Below, piece after piece: positions 62,801 to 64,000 of a DNA stretch of 64,000 bases. A model generated the notes under the pieces. It did no database searches and was not told the origin of the DNA. It was given only the letters and a program-made list of their open reading frames with translations. A program made the position numbers and the translations under genes. The stretch comes from Gibbula magus. Lineage: Eukaryota; Mollusca; Gastropoda; Trochida; Trochidae. The stretch spans positions 83,899,436 through 83,963,435 of the forward strand of contig OW388291.1 in the NCBI GenBank assembly GCA_936450465.1, written 5' to 3'. The stretch's first letter is position 1. The number at the start of each line of letters is the position of its first letter.

Positions 62801-64000
62801 AGGCGTTGAGGTAACATCACTTGTTGACCAGTAATCAGCAAAGTTTCTCTGCACAACCAATGACATGGCAATTGTCATGGCTACAAATACCTTCATCTCT
62901 TCTGCATTAGTGTCTTGCCACTGTTGCATTCTTGAACGGGGTCTTAGAATTTTGTCCTCCATTGCTTGTTTGAAATATCTATTGGTTTCCGTTGCCATAT
63001 CCTCATAGTCATCATTATGTATAAACAAATTGAAAAAGTCAATAGGTTCAGGGTTCTCAGGAAGTTCTATGAACTGGCGCAACCCAGTTTGACCAGTGAA
63101 AGGCAAGTTTACACGTGGCCGCGGACCATCCACCCACTCATCAAACGTCTGTGAATTATCATGATTATATTGTGGTATTTCGGCAAACTCCTCCTCAAAA
63201 CCACTAAAGTCTTCTTCGGTGGAATTACCGGCGGCTAGAATCTTTCTGGCAATCTCTGTCTCTATATCACTCAGAGCATCTGTGTCACCATGTTCACTAT
63301 CTATTACAGTGTCCCGATCATATGCATCATCACTGTCTAAACCACTGCTACCATCACTGTCAGTTGACTCCATATCAGAGGCTTCATCAGCATGGATCTC
63401 GTTGATGAAGTCGTCGTCGCTTGTAACGGCTTCAAAGCTGCGTGTCCTAGTATGCAACGTCCTAGGCCGTCGCAGGGCCTTGCGTCCACGTCCGCGCAGC
63501 ATTCTGCTTCAACCTGTAAATGATTGAAAATGCGTTAGATGTATGCAACATATAACATGTGATTAGAGACAATAAACATACAGAGATAATGAATGTGAGC
63601 TTCATGGACGTTCATTTGCCAGTTTCAGAACCTCCCGGCGCATCTAGGACGACTGCGCCGCAAGCGCCGACGGCTTCTGACATCGCGCCGATTTTTCCGA
63701 CGCATATGTCAAACGGACCATTTTCTGATTTCCTCGGCGACGTGTAGCACCGGGCGCGAGGCCCGGAAAATAAACTACTATGTCAGGGAAGCTCGGGTTG
63801 TCAGTTGCCGAATGACTTCTCTTTTCGAGAAGCAGAGCATCCAAGGAGCGGTCTCTCGAGGCGGAGCCCGGACCCATGGGAGCAAACTCCCATGCTCTCC
63901 GGGAATTCCCGTCCCCGTCTTCCGCGGCGGACCCCGGATTCAATCGCGGGACAGGTTTCCCATGTTCTCTTTTGAGAACGAGAGACTCCGAGGAACAATC
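59866..64000 (-). mobile_element. piggyBac element, copy 2, inverted and cut by the window end
   Basis: TTAA at 59862-59865 is followed by CCCTTACGTTGCG, the same end as copy 1's right end in complement. The sequence then follows copy 1 in reverse order to 64000, which corresponds to copy 1 position about 53597. Differences seen: absence of the 8-bp insertion, a 9-bp deletion in the GCCGTTGGTGCCGTCGG region upstream of the ORF, a 3-bp change near 61441 and scattered single bases. By comparison, about 2 kb should remain outside the window. Confidence 0.92.
61469..63502 (-). CDS. Intact piggyBac transposase, 677 residues
   Basis: Cut-and-paste transposase that would act at TTAA sites in the nucleus. 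The N-terminus (residues 1-30) is Arg-rich (MLRGRGRKALRRPRTLHTR). Residues about 28-125 are acidic (TSDDDFINEIHADEASDMES). The DDE_Tnp_1_7 domain then runs from about residue 145 to 520 with the three catalytic Asp at about 298 (SVDEGMVPW), 377 (HHIFMDNYYSS) and 484 (NKYMGGVDRADQ). The C-terminal Cys-rich domain (about 605-655) has CVVCSKAK, CTDCNVSLCAAPC and FKLYH, which in this family binds the terminal repeats. Near YNKYMGG the pattern is canonical. A basic stretch (GPARKKKRVGR) may serve nuclear import. No stop or frameshift was seen. The ATG at 63502 follows GTTGAAGCAGA after a possible splice acceptor (TTTACAG). Confidence 0.95.
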   Translation of the reverse strand: MLRGRGRKALRRPRTLHTRTRSFEAVTSDDDFINEIHADEASDMESTDSDGSSGLDSDDAYDRDTVIDSEHGDTDALSDIETEIARKILAAGNSTEEDFSGFEEEFAEIPQYNHDNSQTFDEWVDGPRPRVNLPFTGQTGLRQFIELPENPEPIDFFNLFIHNDDYEDMATETNRYFKQAMEDKILRPRSRMQQWQDTNAEEMKVFVAMTIAMSLVVQRNFADYWSTSDVTSTPFFAKCMPRDRFWLLITYLHLADNRRMPGRNTPCFSPINKLGHLYNRIVHRFSRVYKPHQNISVDEGMVPWKGNLSFKVYLPDKPKKYGIKAFMLCDSHNGYVCKFKLYTGKTNEPVSEGGKTYDVVMDLVNDYVGQGHHIFMDNYYSSTNLYINLWERGIGATGTLRANRKGLPDSVKKPKKKAKQGDMTVSHNHGLLVLRYEDRKSVLLMSTVEDTQLEQTGKKNRATGEPVLKPRIVTTYNKYMGGVDRADQMLSYTPFRVKTLKWWKRVWFHVLNVAMLNSYIVYKEYSKDKPLKTSREYRKALAQHIVTFADKEQVPSLCRRPRGRPSTSDESVTRLHGRHFPTKIEPVGRKKNVTRMCVVCSKAKHAVLAKQIEEGNGPARKKKRVGRESSYECTDCNVSLCAAPCFKLYHTATDYSRAYITATEKERNEEGNEEEEN

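Overview
This is eukaryotic genomic DNA, very probably from a lophotrochozoan animal and most likely a mollusc. The evidence is split genes with GT/AG introns in conserved metazoan families, long AT-rich intergenic and intronic DNA, and tandem-repeat elements with (GGAC)n tails and hairpin ends of a kind familiar from bivalve and gastropod genomes. The species cannot be named from sequence alone.

Three host genes are supported. (1) At 306-7098 (+) lies the 3' part of a large pseudokinase-like gene. Three exons join in frame: a degenerate catalytic-loop exon, a 3.0-kb exon and a short last exon. A disordered stretch of about 950 residues separates kinase-like subdomain IX from subdomain XI. 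(2) At 22526-29746 (-) is a complete BTBD9 orthologue, with 10 coding exons whose phases all agree and 644 codons (BTB, BACK, two discoidin-type domains). (3) At 50103-58853 (+) are the first three coding exons of APMAP (adipocyte plasma membrane-associated protein), giving an N-terminal tail, a signal-anchor helix and the start of the propeller domain. The rest lies past the window.

Most of the remainder is transposable elements (TEs), often nested. From 9.4 to 16.4 kb an old element with long inverted repeats carries YY1-like motifs. It is interrupted by a GGGGCAAA-ended element, by a foldback MITE with perfect 64-bp arms and a 9-bp target duplication, and by other MITEs. A dead Tc1 element lies at 16.6-17.8 kb. 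BTBD9 introns hold a Harbinger-derived MITE that still carries the start of a transposase, and a 1.44-kb element built of 145-bp tandem units. From 32.2 to 42.0 kb is a TE nest: GGGGCAAG/GGGGTAAAA-ended repeats, a 3.55-kb element with TACGTACGT arms and an integrase-like ORF fragment, GATGTA hexamer arrays, and two LINE fragments. From 44 to 48 kb there are hairpin and SINE-like repeats and a minisatellite with a 66-bp higher-order unit.

The most striking feature is a pair of nearly identical piggyBac elements in opposite orientation inside APMAP introns. Copy 1 (51581-57750) is complete, with 13-bp ends and TTAA on both sides, but its transposase is frameshifted by an 8-bp insertion. Copy 2 (59866 to beyond the window) has an intact 677-residue DDD transposase. 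Copy 1 ends about 25 bp upstream of the APMAP exon 2 splice acceptor. The family looks recently, perhaps still, active.
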